Positions 45,934 through 55,163 of a stretch of DNA of 64,000 bases are shown here, piece after piece; the stretch's first letter is position 1, and each line of letters begins with the position of its first letter. The DNA lies in assembly GCF_030818895.1 (NCBI RefSeq), contig NZ_JAUTBA010000001.1, positions 2,852,001-2,916,000 on the forward strand, in the 5' to 3' direction. The stretch is from Sphingobacterium zeae. GTDB taxonomy: Bacteria; Bacteroidota; Bacteroidia; Sphingobacteriales; Sphingobacteriaceae. Position numbers and translations under genes: made by a program. Below the pieces are notes generated by a model. It made no database searches and was not told the DNA's origin. It saw nothing but the letters and a program-made list of their open reading frames with translations.

Positions 45934-46610
45934 ATGGTGTATGTAACCCCGCATCATCATTATCCCACAACAGTTTCACTACGTATTGACCGAAGATTGG
46001 AATTATTACGTTTAGCCAATGAATATGGTTTTATAATTTTTGAAGATGACTATGACTTTGATTTTCATTACAATCATCGTCCATTATCTCCACTTGAAAG
46101 AGCAGACGAAAACGGAATGGTAATTTACTGCGGTTCTTTCAGTAAAAGTTTTTCCCCAGCATTTCGCATGGGGTATCTGGCTGCTTCCGAAAATGTAATT
46201 GAGCACCTTGCTAATGTTCGGGTATTGCTTGATAGACAAGGTGACCACATTTTAGACTGTGCCATGGCGGAACTGCTAAACGACGGCACTATACAGCTTT
46301 ACCTTAGAAAAACTTTGTCTATTTATGAAGAAAAAAGAAATCATTTTTGTGACCCATTGCATGATAAGTTAGGCAATGCTGTGAATTTTTCTGTTCCTGA
46401 TGGTGGTATGACAGTATGGACTGAATTTGACAAATCCATTAATCTTGAAACCTTGTCTCAAAAAGCCTACTCCAAAGGACTATATATATATCAGATGGCA
46501 AGGTGCATCAATATCCTGATTATAATGAAAACGGTATTAGGTTAGGTTTTGCTTCTTGTTCTATGGATGACTTAACAAAAAGTGTAGATATCCTGAAGAG
46601 AATTTTATAA
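45934..46610 (+). pseudogene. MocR/PdxR-type regulator, C-terminal aminotransferase half, broken
   Basis: 203 residues of a class I aminotransferase domain: VTPHHHYPTTVSLRIDRRLE, the PLP aspartate region IIFEDDYDFDFHY, and the PLP lysine in IYCGSFSKSFSPAFRMGYLA. The GntR helix-turn-helix and the first half of the aminotransferase domain are missing. Near the end a TA repeat (46481-46490, five TA units) puts the frame out. With four units the frame would continue SDGKVHQYPDYNENGIRLGF to a stop at 46610. A doubly damaged remnant, probably of a regulator acting on a PLP-linked pathway. Confidence 0.75.
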
Positions 46611-47361
46611 TAACTCTTTGATTGCCTTTCGATCTTTTGAGAACAGGATTACATAAAAGATTCATACTACTTTTTGCATTTAGGATGGCTTCATAATCTT
46701 CAATAAGGTCAGACTTTCCTCAACTGCACTCTATTAAACAGATGAACCTCGTTAATTAATTATTTTTATTTCGAAAAGGAGGCTTTTTGGTCTATCCTGA
46801 CTTGAATTTAACGTCTAAATTCCTTATCTTTAATTGATAAAAGCAATTGCAGCTAAAACGTATGTCAAACCAGTGAGCGATTCGGTGAGTAGGGAAATCG
46901 AGGGTTTGTAAAATTCTGATAAAGAGACTGATGTCAAAAGGGTGTTATTCCCCTACGGAATTTATATGTTGAATTTATGAGTATAAAGATTCAGGAATAC
47001 ACTCATTCGTACATGAAAAAAAGAAATAAATTGTGAAAGAAATTTTCAGATCAACGCCTCCAATAAATTCTTCAAATCTTGCTCAAAATGATGTAAAAAA
47101 ATATGCTGACAACACTTTAGATTCCACATATTTTTTTGGTTGTTGCTGCGCGAACAGTTTTTTTCCCTCTGGTCGGGGATCTGATATTCGAAAATTACTC
47201 TTCGGTCTCAATCTGTGGTTTTGACGGTCCGTGCGTCCTTGAATTTCTTAGACCTCATAAAGCGCCTTTGGCTGGATTTTAAATTGGTGCTGTTTTTGGT
47301 GCTATTTTCCACCTAAAATGAGAAAACGCCTACTGATTTCTCAAAAACGTTTTTGTCGTGT
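46611..47361. other. Gene-poor end of the second cassette
   Basis: About 750 bp with no convincing gene; the 63-codon frame at 47033 looks accidental. It includes another GGTGCTG pair (47286-47292, and GGTGCTA at 47298-47304) with the same 12-bp phase as after copies B and C. About 104 bp before that pair lies a segment with TTCG near 47188, possibly a fourth, very degraded att end. Confidence 0.4.
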
Positions 47362-47484
47362 CAGAAGAGGCGGGAGACGAATTTCACGTTTCTTCATGAT
47401 ATTGCCTTTATATTATCTTAATGCACTTTTCAACCTGTGAATTAGTCGGTTTCTTGTCGAAATTTGGTGCTGTTTTTGGTGCTG
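47362..47484. repeat. Third att-like copy (copy C) with GGTGCTG pair
   Basis: 47362-47397 matches the core of copies A and B (GAAGAGGCGGG, then CGAATTTCACGTTTCTTCAT) with only three mismatches in 36 bases. The CCA end of the tRNA-like part is lost. The following 70 bp resemble those after copy B, and GGTGCTG occurs at 47466 and 47478. It marks the right boundary of the 3.8-kb second cassette. Confidence 0.65.
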
Positions 47485-47616
47485 CTATTTATTTATTGAA
47501 ATTCTAATTTAAGAATTTATTTACAAGTTTCCTAAATCAAAATATCGTATATATAAGCCAAGGTAATCTAAAATACTTTCGCTTCTAATCTCCTGCTGGA
47601 ACTTCGTGATAATGGG

Positions 47617-47976
47617 TTGTTTGCCAAAAGTTTTGCTTACCTTAATAAAGTTCTCAAACCTTTTGCAAACGATATCATTTATTATCCCATAAATGGAACA
47701 AATCAAGGAACCATTTCATTGGATTTAGTCTCAGCTGATGAGCAGTACTTGGGCGGAAAAAGAACGATAATTAAAGAAATTCACCTGAATGCCAAAAATA
47801 TGACGGACAACATCACAGCCGTAACAGGCACTTCAATAGAGTCTCCCGATCGTTTTAAACAAGCGTTAACTGCATTAAACATCCCAATATCACTCATCAG
47901 CCTTAACTCGCTAATAGAATTAAAGGATTTAAATATAAGGCAGCATCCGAACACAGAGGTTTCTAGTGACTTTTAA
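47617..47976 (+). pseudogene. Unrecognised protein, probably 5'-truncated
   Basis: No ATG is available. The frame is open from about 47571 (LLLELRDNGLFAKSFAYLNK) and could start at the TTG at 47617, giving 119 residues with FANDIIYYPINGTNQGTISL and YLGGKRTIIKEIHLNAKNMT. The composition is protein-like, with no signal or membrane segment. I do not recognise the family. Its beginning lies right after att copy C, so the 5' end was probably lost when the islands were joined. Confidence 0.4.
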
Positions 47977-48021
47977 TTAAATTGAACTGGCTACCCTAAA
48001 TTCGTTGGAAGGCTCATGCAA

Positions 48022-49398
48022 CTATAGGAAATAATTTGAGTAGTACGAACTCTCAATATAATACTCAAACCGTTTTCTCAGTACCTCTTTTGGAACGCCC
48101 AAGTGTTTTAGAATAAGATAATTGATCAAAGCACGGCAGGCTAATGTCAATGCCTCCAATTCCTCTCCGGCAGCTGCTTTAGCTTTCAAATTGGGATTAT
48201 AATGGGTGTAATAGTTTCTGGATTGCTTCACTTTCCGCTTAAATGTCTCATCATAGGTATAGTCAAAACCAAGCTTACCATTTTCTACTTCTGAAAACAG
48301 CTTCGTTAGTCTTTGATCTAGGTTAAGCTCGTTTTTAAAAGCAAGGTGCTCTTTAACCTCTTTTTTATGCGCATCCGGCACACCTGCAATAATCTCACCC
48401 AATTTGATCTTGAAATCGGTATCCGGCATCAGCTTTCCCGGAAACATATAAATATGGTATATCTCCAGGACCCGGATCAAATTCAGGAAATTATTTTCGT
48501 CAAAGGCCCCGCGAAAAAAGTAGTCAAGGAATATCAATTTAAGGATATGCTGCCCTTCTGCGGCGAAACTAAACCATTTACCAAAAAAAGCTTCTAGACC
48601 ATCATCCACATCGGCCCTGCTGACCAGGTATTTCCGGTGACGGTCCTGCAACGGATACTCAAACTTGTTGAACGGTACTCCACCATAGACCATTGTTCCC
48701 AGAAACTTATTTCTGGTATACTGCTCAACAGAAGTATATACACGGGCGGCGGAAACATTTGCGCCATCCTTCGACAAAAAAGAAACAAGTTGCTGAAAAT
48801 ACAGCAGGTATTTCATAAATTCCGAAATATGAATGCCTTCCGCATCCTTCGCGATGAAGTTGACAAGGGCAAATTCATGCAGGGTAATTTTATTGCGGTT
48901 TTCGGTAGATGGTTGGAAACACTCAAAATCGATATTGATATCTAAACTATCGCTGAGTGCCATTTTTAACTTCTCAGGTGCGGTATATTCAATCGAAAAT
49001 CCAGCACTTTTGTAGCTATTTTTAAAAAAAAAACTGTCGCTGCTAATCCAGCCATCGAACGTGGGTATATGAACGCCTAGAATTTTAAATTTTTGCTCAT
49101 TGAATGCGCTGTAATATTCATCGCCATATAGCATCAATTTGGCGTTGAAGATATCTATAACGCCGGAACAATCGTAAAGTGTAATTTTTTCACCATAATT
49201 TCCCAGGCCATATATCACCGGGTATCTCAGCTCTTCATTAACGCTTGCCGCTTCTTCTTCAGAAAGTTTGCGGTTATTGGGATCTGTCAGGTGAAGTTCG
49301 ATAATAAAATCGGTCACAGTCAGGTGCCCCATGACTGTAATTTGGCTATTTGGTAAAAACCATATGCCGTGATAAGTTTCTTCTTTGGTCTCTACCAT
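48022..49398 (-). CDS. ApeA-like HEPN protein (putative anti-phage RNase)
   Basis: A 458-residue protein with the ApeA layout. The beta-rich N-terminal domain begins GIWFLPNSQITVMGHLTVTD and holds FKILGVHIPTFDGWISSDSF (about residues 104-123). The helical C-terminal HEPN domain carries an R-x4-H motif in KQSRNYYTHYNP (Arg394, His399), preceded by LNLDQRLTKLFSEV. HEPN motifs of this kind are RNase active sites, and ApeA proteins confer abortive anti-phage defence as single genes. There is no obvious operon partner; an IS3 remnant follows upstream. The match is from motif and layout recognition only. Confidence 0.75.
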   Translation of the reverse strand: MVETKEETYHGIWFLPNSQITVMGHLTVTDFIIELHLTDPNNRKLSEEEAASVNEELRYPVIYGLGNYGEKITLYDCSGVIDIFNAKLMLYGDEYYSAFNEQKFKILGVHIPTFDGWISSDSFFFKNSYKSAGFSIEYTAPEKLKMALSDSLDINIDFECFQPSTENRNKITLHEFALVNFIAKDAEGIHISEFMKYLLYFQQLVSFLSKDGANVSAARVYTSVEQYTRNKFLGTMVYGGVPFNKFEYPLQDRHRKYLVSRADVDDGLEAFFGKWFSFAAEGQHILKLIFLDYFFRGAFDENNFLNLIRVLEIYHIYMFPGKLMPDTDFKIKLGEIIAGVPDAHKKEVKEHLAFKNELNLDQRLTKLFSEVENGKLGFDYTYDETFKRKVKQSRNYYTHYNPNLKAKAAAGEELEALTLACRALINYLILKHLGVPKEVLRKRFEYYIESSYYSNYFL

Positions 49399-49484
49399 TT
49401 CTTAACTAAAAAGCGATTATCAAAAGTCAGGAAAAAAACAATCAAAAAGAAATTGATCTCAATAGCCGGTCTTATAAAACACTT

Positions 49485-50498
49485 ATGCAACGCCAAAATC
49501 ATATTGCAGGCTCCAAAGCTGCATTCTTCGATATTATGATAGATTTAGCAGAAAAGGAATATAAAATTGATGTAAGAAAAAACTCTTTACCCGCACAGTC
49601 GATACTTTTAAGAAAGAAAAACAAGAAAGCCTAAGTTTTACTTGTTGGATTGTTCGAGGTGGATAGGCAACTTTATTATAGAGGGATTCACTGTGTGAAA
49701 CAGCGTTGAAACATTGCACAGCAAGTGGTAAAACTTGTGGCAAATATACTTGTTCGCCAAAAACGAATAGGTACACGAAAGCTTTATTATCTATTACAAA
49801 ATGAGCTCCAGGTAATAAAAGTAGGAAAAGATAAGTTCTTTGACATACTACGTGCAAATCATTTGTTAATCATTCCCAAACGCAGTTACCAAACAACCTC
49901 AATGTCACATCATCGGTTTAGAAAATATCCAAATTTGATTAAGAATCTGACAATCAATCATCCTAATCAAGTCTGGGTGAGCGATATTACTTACATCGGT
50001 AAACGAGAAAAACCTTGTTATCTAAGTTTGATTACAGATGCTTACTCTAAAAAGATTGTTGGTTTTCAGGTATTAAATACGATGTGTGCTAATCATATGG
50101 TTAAAGCACTAAAGATGGCCCAAAATCAAAGAAATACAAAAGAAGCTCTAATTCACCATTCTGATAGAGGGGTTCAATATTGTTCGGATGAATATCAAGA
50201 GTATTTGAAAAAGTATAACATAACTTGCAGTATGACAGAAAATGCTGACCCTTATGAAAATGCTATTGCTGAATGAATTAACGGAATTCTAAAACAAGAA
50301 TTTATGATTGACACCTATCATTTAGAACTAGCAATAATGAAGGAAGTAGTAAAAAAAGCTATTCGAATTTACAGCGATGAAAGACCACATTGGTCTAACC
50401 ACATGTTTACTCCTTCAGAAATGCATACAAAACCATTAATGAATTACAGAAACTATAAAACAAAAAATAGCAGCAACCTAGTGGTTACTACTGTATAA
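49485..50498 (+). pseudogene. IS3-family transposase remnant (orfA tail plus orfB)
   Basis: 49485-49634 is the end of an orfA (AAFFDIMIDLAEKEYKIDVR, then KNSLPAQS). orfB follows, with the start region LFEVDRQLYYRGIH, and carries the DDE residues in VWVSDITYIGKREKPC, LIHHSDRGVQYCSDEYQ and NAIAE/INGILKQEF. Two in-frame TGA codons (49707 and 50274) interrupt orfB, the second directly after the catalytic Glu. No terminal repeats were identified. The copy is inactive; it separates the ApeA-like gene from the 691-codon gene. Confidence 0.85.
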
Positions 50499-50664
50499 TT
50501 TTATGTATTTTTATCTCTGAAAATCTATATCACTACTTCAGGACTAGTCAACTATGCAGAGTTTGAAAAGAACCACGCAGTGATCATTTCATAGCTAAAA
50601 GAAATGCGTTTTTTTATCAGTATACAGGCAATTAATTATATATTTTATCTAAACGACACAAAAT

Positions 50665-52740
50665 ATGTTTAGTAGACTGGGTGTTTTAAGTTCCGATGCT
50701 TTAAATCGAGACGGGTATGTAATTGCTTTCGAGACATTGGAACAAATGATTGCAAAAAATGCACTTATTGGTTTACCACAGTTAATCGATCACGATTTCC
50801 ACAGACCTTTGGGCTGGATTATGCCTTATGGTATCCTGATAGAACCCAAGATCAGCAAAACCGTAGGCAAGTTTTATTTCTGCGATACCGATGAAGATCG
50901 GGAAAACATCCACCCGAAAATACAGAGCCATTGGCAACGACATAACTACGAAGCGTGTAAGCCTTATGTAGATGACTTCAAACGACTTTTGCAATCAGAG
51001 TTTTCTGATAAAGGCAGATTTTATGAAAAAGGGGCGGTAGCCTATCATCTGGATGACATTGTTACCAAGTTATATCCAAAACTCTTCAGCAACACCGATA
51101 AATCAGGACTGATCTATCTCCAGGATATATTAGATGATTTTGACTATGCGGGTTCGGGCATTTTCAAAGATAAAAAATCGGAGTTATGTATCTTCTGTCA
51201 TCAATTTTTTAATCGGAGCTTATCACTGTTCAACAATTTCAACACCTACTTCATTGATGAGTTTATCCGTTTAAACTCGAGAACCGACATCACCTTACGG
51301 ATTGCTATTGACCCTAATTTGATTGGTCTATCCAAAACGATGAAAGGCTTCCTGGAACTGGATTATTGGTGGGGACCTAAATTTGACGACGATATTTCCA
51401 ATCTTCCTGATCAGGTCACTAGATATGAATGCAATGATGAACAAAAAATGTTCAGCAATGTCACGGGCACGGAATTTTGGTGGAAATCTGATGGAAACGA
51501 GAAAAGTCTAGAAATTGAAGAAATCAGAGAAAGACCTTCATTTGGTGTTGGTGCAGACGCCTATGGATGCCGGTATATTCATTCCATTTACGATAAGCAA
51601 AAGGAAGAGTTTATGCATTTTGATGGTGCAGTACGCATGTACACCGAAGAGCAAATACTTGAAAGATGGGATGTAAACATCAATAAGGCCGGAAAAAACA
51701 CTGATTACACTAAACTGTTCAGGATTGACGGTAAGCTTGGATTGGACGATTGGAAGAAACTGTGCATTCTGTACTATAAAGGCAACCCGCTTTTATTTGA
51801 ATATTTCGGGGCAAAGGAAGAATATGATAAGCTGAAAAATTCTACCATAGAACAAACCCCTGGTGCAGATTTTTTACCAAACAAGATCACATCAGAAGAT
51901 GGCATCAGGATATTTGTATCCTATTTTCAAAAGAGTGGAGACTATCATTCTTTCGAGCGAAAAGCCATCAATCCGGACATTATTTAGTTCCGTAATGGAG
52001 AGATCATAAATGTCCTCGAATACGATATCATAGAACTTGAAAAATTTCTTAAGAGAAAAGGCGGAGTACTGAAGTACCCTGATGAAGTTCAGTTTGTTAA
52101 GCCCTTCGATTTTTACACGAATTATCCTATAATTATACACGGTTCAAACAATACCGAGCAGCTGGTAAGCGACACACTGAGTTCCTACCGGTCGATATTT
52201 GAAATTCAGAATAAGAAACTTAATAAGACCCTCAGTATGACTATTGGTTGGGAGATGGCCGATTTCGAAGTTAGATTTTCAATTTTTGGTAAATCAAGCG
52301 AAATTACCAAATGGCTGAATATCAATAAACAAATTCCGATTGAGTATGCATCCTTTAAAGACTGGTTGGTAAAACAAAGAAAGTGGATATGCGGGAATTA
52401 TCAGTATAAGGAAAGGGATTTCATGCATTTGGTGAAAGATGATGGCATGTTTTATATGAAACGCACCGCAATTACGCCAGAAATGATTTCATTCCCTGAT
52501 GAAGAGGACCACAATTATTACGAGATAGATGTCCGTGGCGATAAGTCGTTGATCAAATTACTGGATGAAAATGCTGTCTACCCATCTCAATTGGGACTAA
52601 TACAGAAAATTACCTGTACAAAGACAGGTGAAAACTACCTCACTTCTTACACTTCCAAATATCTCGATGATGATGTAGCGATGGCGATCGAGAAAATAGA
52701 CGTGATCGGATTTTTTTGGACTGATGAGCAATACCATTGA
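50665..52740 (+). pseudogene. Unrecognised 691-residue protein with an in-frame TAG
   Basis: One continuous reading frame of 692 codons interrupted only by an amber codon at 51985-51987. The two halves are 440 residues (MFSRLGVLSSDALNRDGYVI onward) and about 250 (FRNGEIINVLEYDIIELEKF to FFWTDEQYH). The sequence is soluble, with no signal or membrane segment, and rich in aromatic and acidic residues. SYFQKSGDYHSFERKAINPD before the stop and YKERDFMHLVKDDGMFYMKR after it look like related beta-rich units, as if the gene had an internal repeat. No family is recognised. A single-base reversion would restore it. Readthrough is possible but not supported. Confidence 0.6.
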
Positions 52741-52768
52741 TTTATTTACAGGTAATAACGAGACTTAA

Positions 52769-52981
52769 TATGTAAAAATACAAGTAAATGCCTGGTATTC
52801 TGGTAAGCTTAGTAATCCTGGTATGGCTAGTAATCACCCTAATGCTATTAGGAGGTGGTTCGAAAATAGGTCATGGACAGGCGATGCTGGTGCAGATCAA
52901 AGAGCAATACAGAATGGACTGAATGATTCAGGAAGTTATTGGAAGTTAAAAAAAAGAACACTTAATAAACTATGGGAATGA
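52769..52981 (+). pseudogene. C-terminal tail of a lost toxin-like gene
   Basis: An open stretch of 70 codons with no start: VNAWYSGKLSNPGMASNHPN, AIRRWFENRSWTGDAGADQR, then AIQNGLNDSGSYWKLKKRTL and stop. The stop TGA at 52979 overlaps the ATG of the next lipoprotein gene as ATGA. A protein tail immediately coupled to a small lipoprotein is the layout of polymorphic toxin and immunity pairs. The body of the gene is gone. Toxin identity is inferred from layout, not from a known domain. Confidence 0.4.
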
Positions 52982-53265
52982 AGATTTGGATATTAATAGT
53001 ATTATCATTAACGATGTTTAGTTGCAATCAAAAGACTCTTAATGAAGATGAATTATGCCGTGCGTTCCACACTTTAAATAAAAGTGGCAAATTTGATTTT
53101 CTGTATAATGTTAGCATAGGAAAAGGTCGCGTGGAAAACGTGTGTAATGATAAACTTAAGTAATATGAGTTACGCTTCAAAAGTTTAGATGTTTATGACT
53201 CTGAATTGAAGAGATATATTAATCTGCCTGTTTATAATATTGTCGCGACTTTAAATAATAAATAG
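52978..53265 (+). pseudogene. Immunity-like lipoprotein with an in-frame TAA
   Basis: MKIWILIVLSLTMFSC gives a normal lipoprotein signal, followed by NQKTLNEDELCRAFHTLNKS. A TAA at 53161-53163 stops it, but the same frame runs on for 33 codons (YELRFKSLDVYDSELKRYIN) to a TAG at 53263. Joined length is about 95 residues. The start overlaps the stop of the preceding tail. Not visibly related to the three lipoproteins after the RHS gene. Confidence 0.5.
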
Positions 53266-53577
53266 TTGATGTTTGAGAAAAGAGATCTGGATGTGAAAAA
53301 TTATATTTCAAGAAAAGTTAGCTCATCTGATCAGATCAAACTTTTCGATTTAATATTTCTCATTTTTTTATCTTATTGATATCCTTATGAATTTCTGGAT
53401 TTAAGTTTTTTCCAGCTAAACGATTTACATATGAAGAACTATTATATTTGTTGGAATTTTACTTAAGGGTTTGAAAAGTAAGTTTTTTTTAGCAAAAATG
53501 CTATCAGATCCAAATTAGTTGATAAAAAACCATATTAAATTAAACTTATTCTTTGCAAGCTATCAAATATAAATTTT
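53266..53577. other. AT-rich intergenic region
   Basis: About 310 bp of very AT-rich DNA before the HEPN gene. No coding stretch or clear hairpin terminator is seen. A TATTTTTG-like promoter cannot be assigned with confidence. Confidence 0.4.
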
Positions 53578-54909
53578 ATGAATAAAATTGATATTAATGA
53601 AAAACTCCAAAAATTCCCTATACGCGTTAATCATCAAGTACAATTAAATAGTCCGAATCAAGAGGTTGAAATTTGGAACGGACGGTTCAACTTATATTTT
53701 AAGGAAGTGAGTTTAACTATAAACGGGGAAATCTATTATTCTTGGTTTCCTGATTCTGGGGTAAAATTTAAAGGAGAAATCCAAAATAGAACTTCTTATG
53801 TCAAAGACTTGTTTACAGAACAATACATAGTTAAAGTAGATGATCAAAAGGTAGGTAGCGGATATCTTCAAGGAGTAATTCTAGAAGAAGAAATTAATGT
53901 ATGTGAGGGGAGTTTAAATGAATTCTGGAAGGGGAATATTGAGATTCCAGTTGAAGAGATTAGATTTTGTTTACCTAATATGCGCTCTTTTGTTGGTGAA
54001 ATTATAAGATCTAACAGCAAAAACAAACTTCCTTACCATGGAAGACTGACTTTTATAAGTAAACCATATGAACTCTATTTGGATCAGATCGAAAATTATA
54101 ATTACTTGCTTTTTGAATTGAGGAAAAAAGGAGGATATGCTATTTTTTATGAAGGTAAAATTTTTAAAGAAGGCGGTCTGATAAGTTTGTCAGAATTTTT
54201 GAACTGGCATAATCGATTTCATACTTTTCTTACACTCTTAAATGGAAGAATTGTAGCACCTTTATTTTATTCGGGATTTAAAAATAATAAAAATTTATGG
54301 TCTCATTATACAGATTATTATAAAAGTCAATTCAGAGATGTGAATTCTTGGTCTGAAGGGCTTGATTTTAAAGATATTAATAACTTATGGATGGAATTTG
54401 ATAATTTATGGCAGGACGAGAATGACCGAGATTTTATTAGTACTTTAACCCATTGGTATGTCGAAGCTAATTCAAAAGCGGGGAAAATTGAGGGTGCTAT
54501 CATCCTTATTCAAACTGCATTAGAGTTACTGTTTAATTGGTTAATAATCGAAAAAAACAAAGAAATTACTCGTTCTAAAACTCGTAAAATGAATGCCATA
54601 GAAAAATTAGAAAAACTGATTGATAAATTACAAATTGACACTAAAATTCCTGAAAATTTAGATAACTTAAAAAAGTTTAATGATAATGGTCCAATGGCTA
54701 TTGTTAATATTAGAAATGCTCTTGTGCACGGAGATAAAAAAGGTCGAACTACATTAAATAGAATTTCTGAGGAAGTTATGGATGAAGTTCTACAATTGGG
54801 AATTTGGTATGTCGAACTCTCTTTCTTAAAAATATTCAAATACTCTGGAAGATATTATAATCGTACTAGCGGGAGGAAAAATGAAATGATACCATGGAAG
54901 GATATCTAA
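53578..54909 (+). CDS. HEPN-domain protein with R-x4-H motif
   Basis: A 443-residue protein in two parts. Residues 1-200 are strand-rich (FNLYFKEVSLTINGEIYYSW) and recall the N-terminal domain of ApeA proteins. Residues about 280-430 are helical and end in a HEPN motif: VNIRNALVHGDKKGR with Arg379 and His384, preceded by LIQTALELLFNWLIIEKNKE. Such HEPN domains cleave RNA when triggered. It heads a same-strand run with the CHAT protease gene (254 bp) and the 227-residue gene (166 bp). It is distinct from the ApeA-like protein at 48 kb, though the layout is alike. Role in phage defence inferred. Confidence 0.7.
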   Translation: MNKIDINEKLQKFPIRVNHQVQLNSPNQEVEIWNGRFNLYFKEVSLTINGEIYYSWFPDSGVKFKGEIQNRTSYVKDLFTEQYIVKVDDQKVGSGYLQGVILEEEINVCEGSLNEFWKGNIEIPVEEIRFCLPNMRSFVGEIIRSNSKNKLPYHGRLTFISKPYELYLDQIENYNYLLFELRKKGGYAIFYEGKIFKEGGLISLSEFLNWHNRFHTFLTLLNGRIVAPLFYSGFKNNKNLWSHYTDYYKSQFRDVNSWSEGLDFKDINNLWMEFDNLWQDENDRDFISTLTHWYVEANSKAGKIEGAIILIQTALELLFNWLIIEKNKEITRSKTRKMNAIEKLEKLIDKLQIDTKIPENLDNLKKFNDNGPMAIVNIRNALVHGDKKGRTTLNRISEEVMDEVLQLGIWYVELSFLKIFKYSGRYYNRTSGRKNEMIPWKDI

Positions 54910-55163
54910 ATTTTTAAGGATTAAACATAACAGAGAATTATGAACGATTAGAAAAAATGGATGTGGGGTTGGTAGTTCAAAAATAAGTTTTTCAAGAATA
55001 CTTTTTATTATATTAAGTCTAGCTAATAAAAACAATAATAATACATTAGTTTTAATTAACAATTCTGATTTCAAACAGATCTTATAAGCCAAAATTTTGT
55101 TATTATTTGATAATACCTATTTTTGAATGAGTCTATTCGTTCATATTATAACAAAATTTAAAA

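Noticed and set aside
47033..47224. 63-codon frame in the gap before att copy C
   Set aside because: Odd composition (FFGCCCANSFFPS), no homology recognised, no convincing start region.
50274..51987. Stop-codon reassignment or selenocysteine in the 50-53 kb region
   Set aside because: The nonsense codons are TGA, TAG and TAA in unrelated genes, one of them a dead transposase, and no SECIS-like hairpin is evident; decay is simpler.
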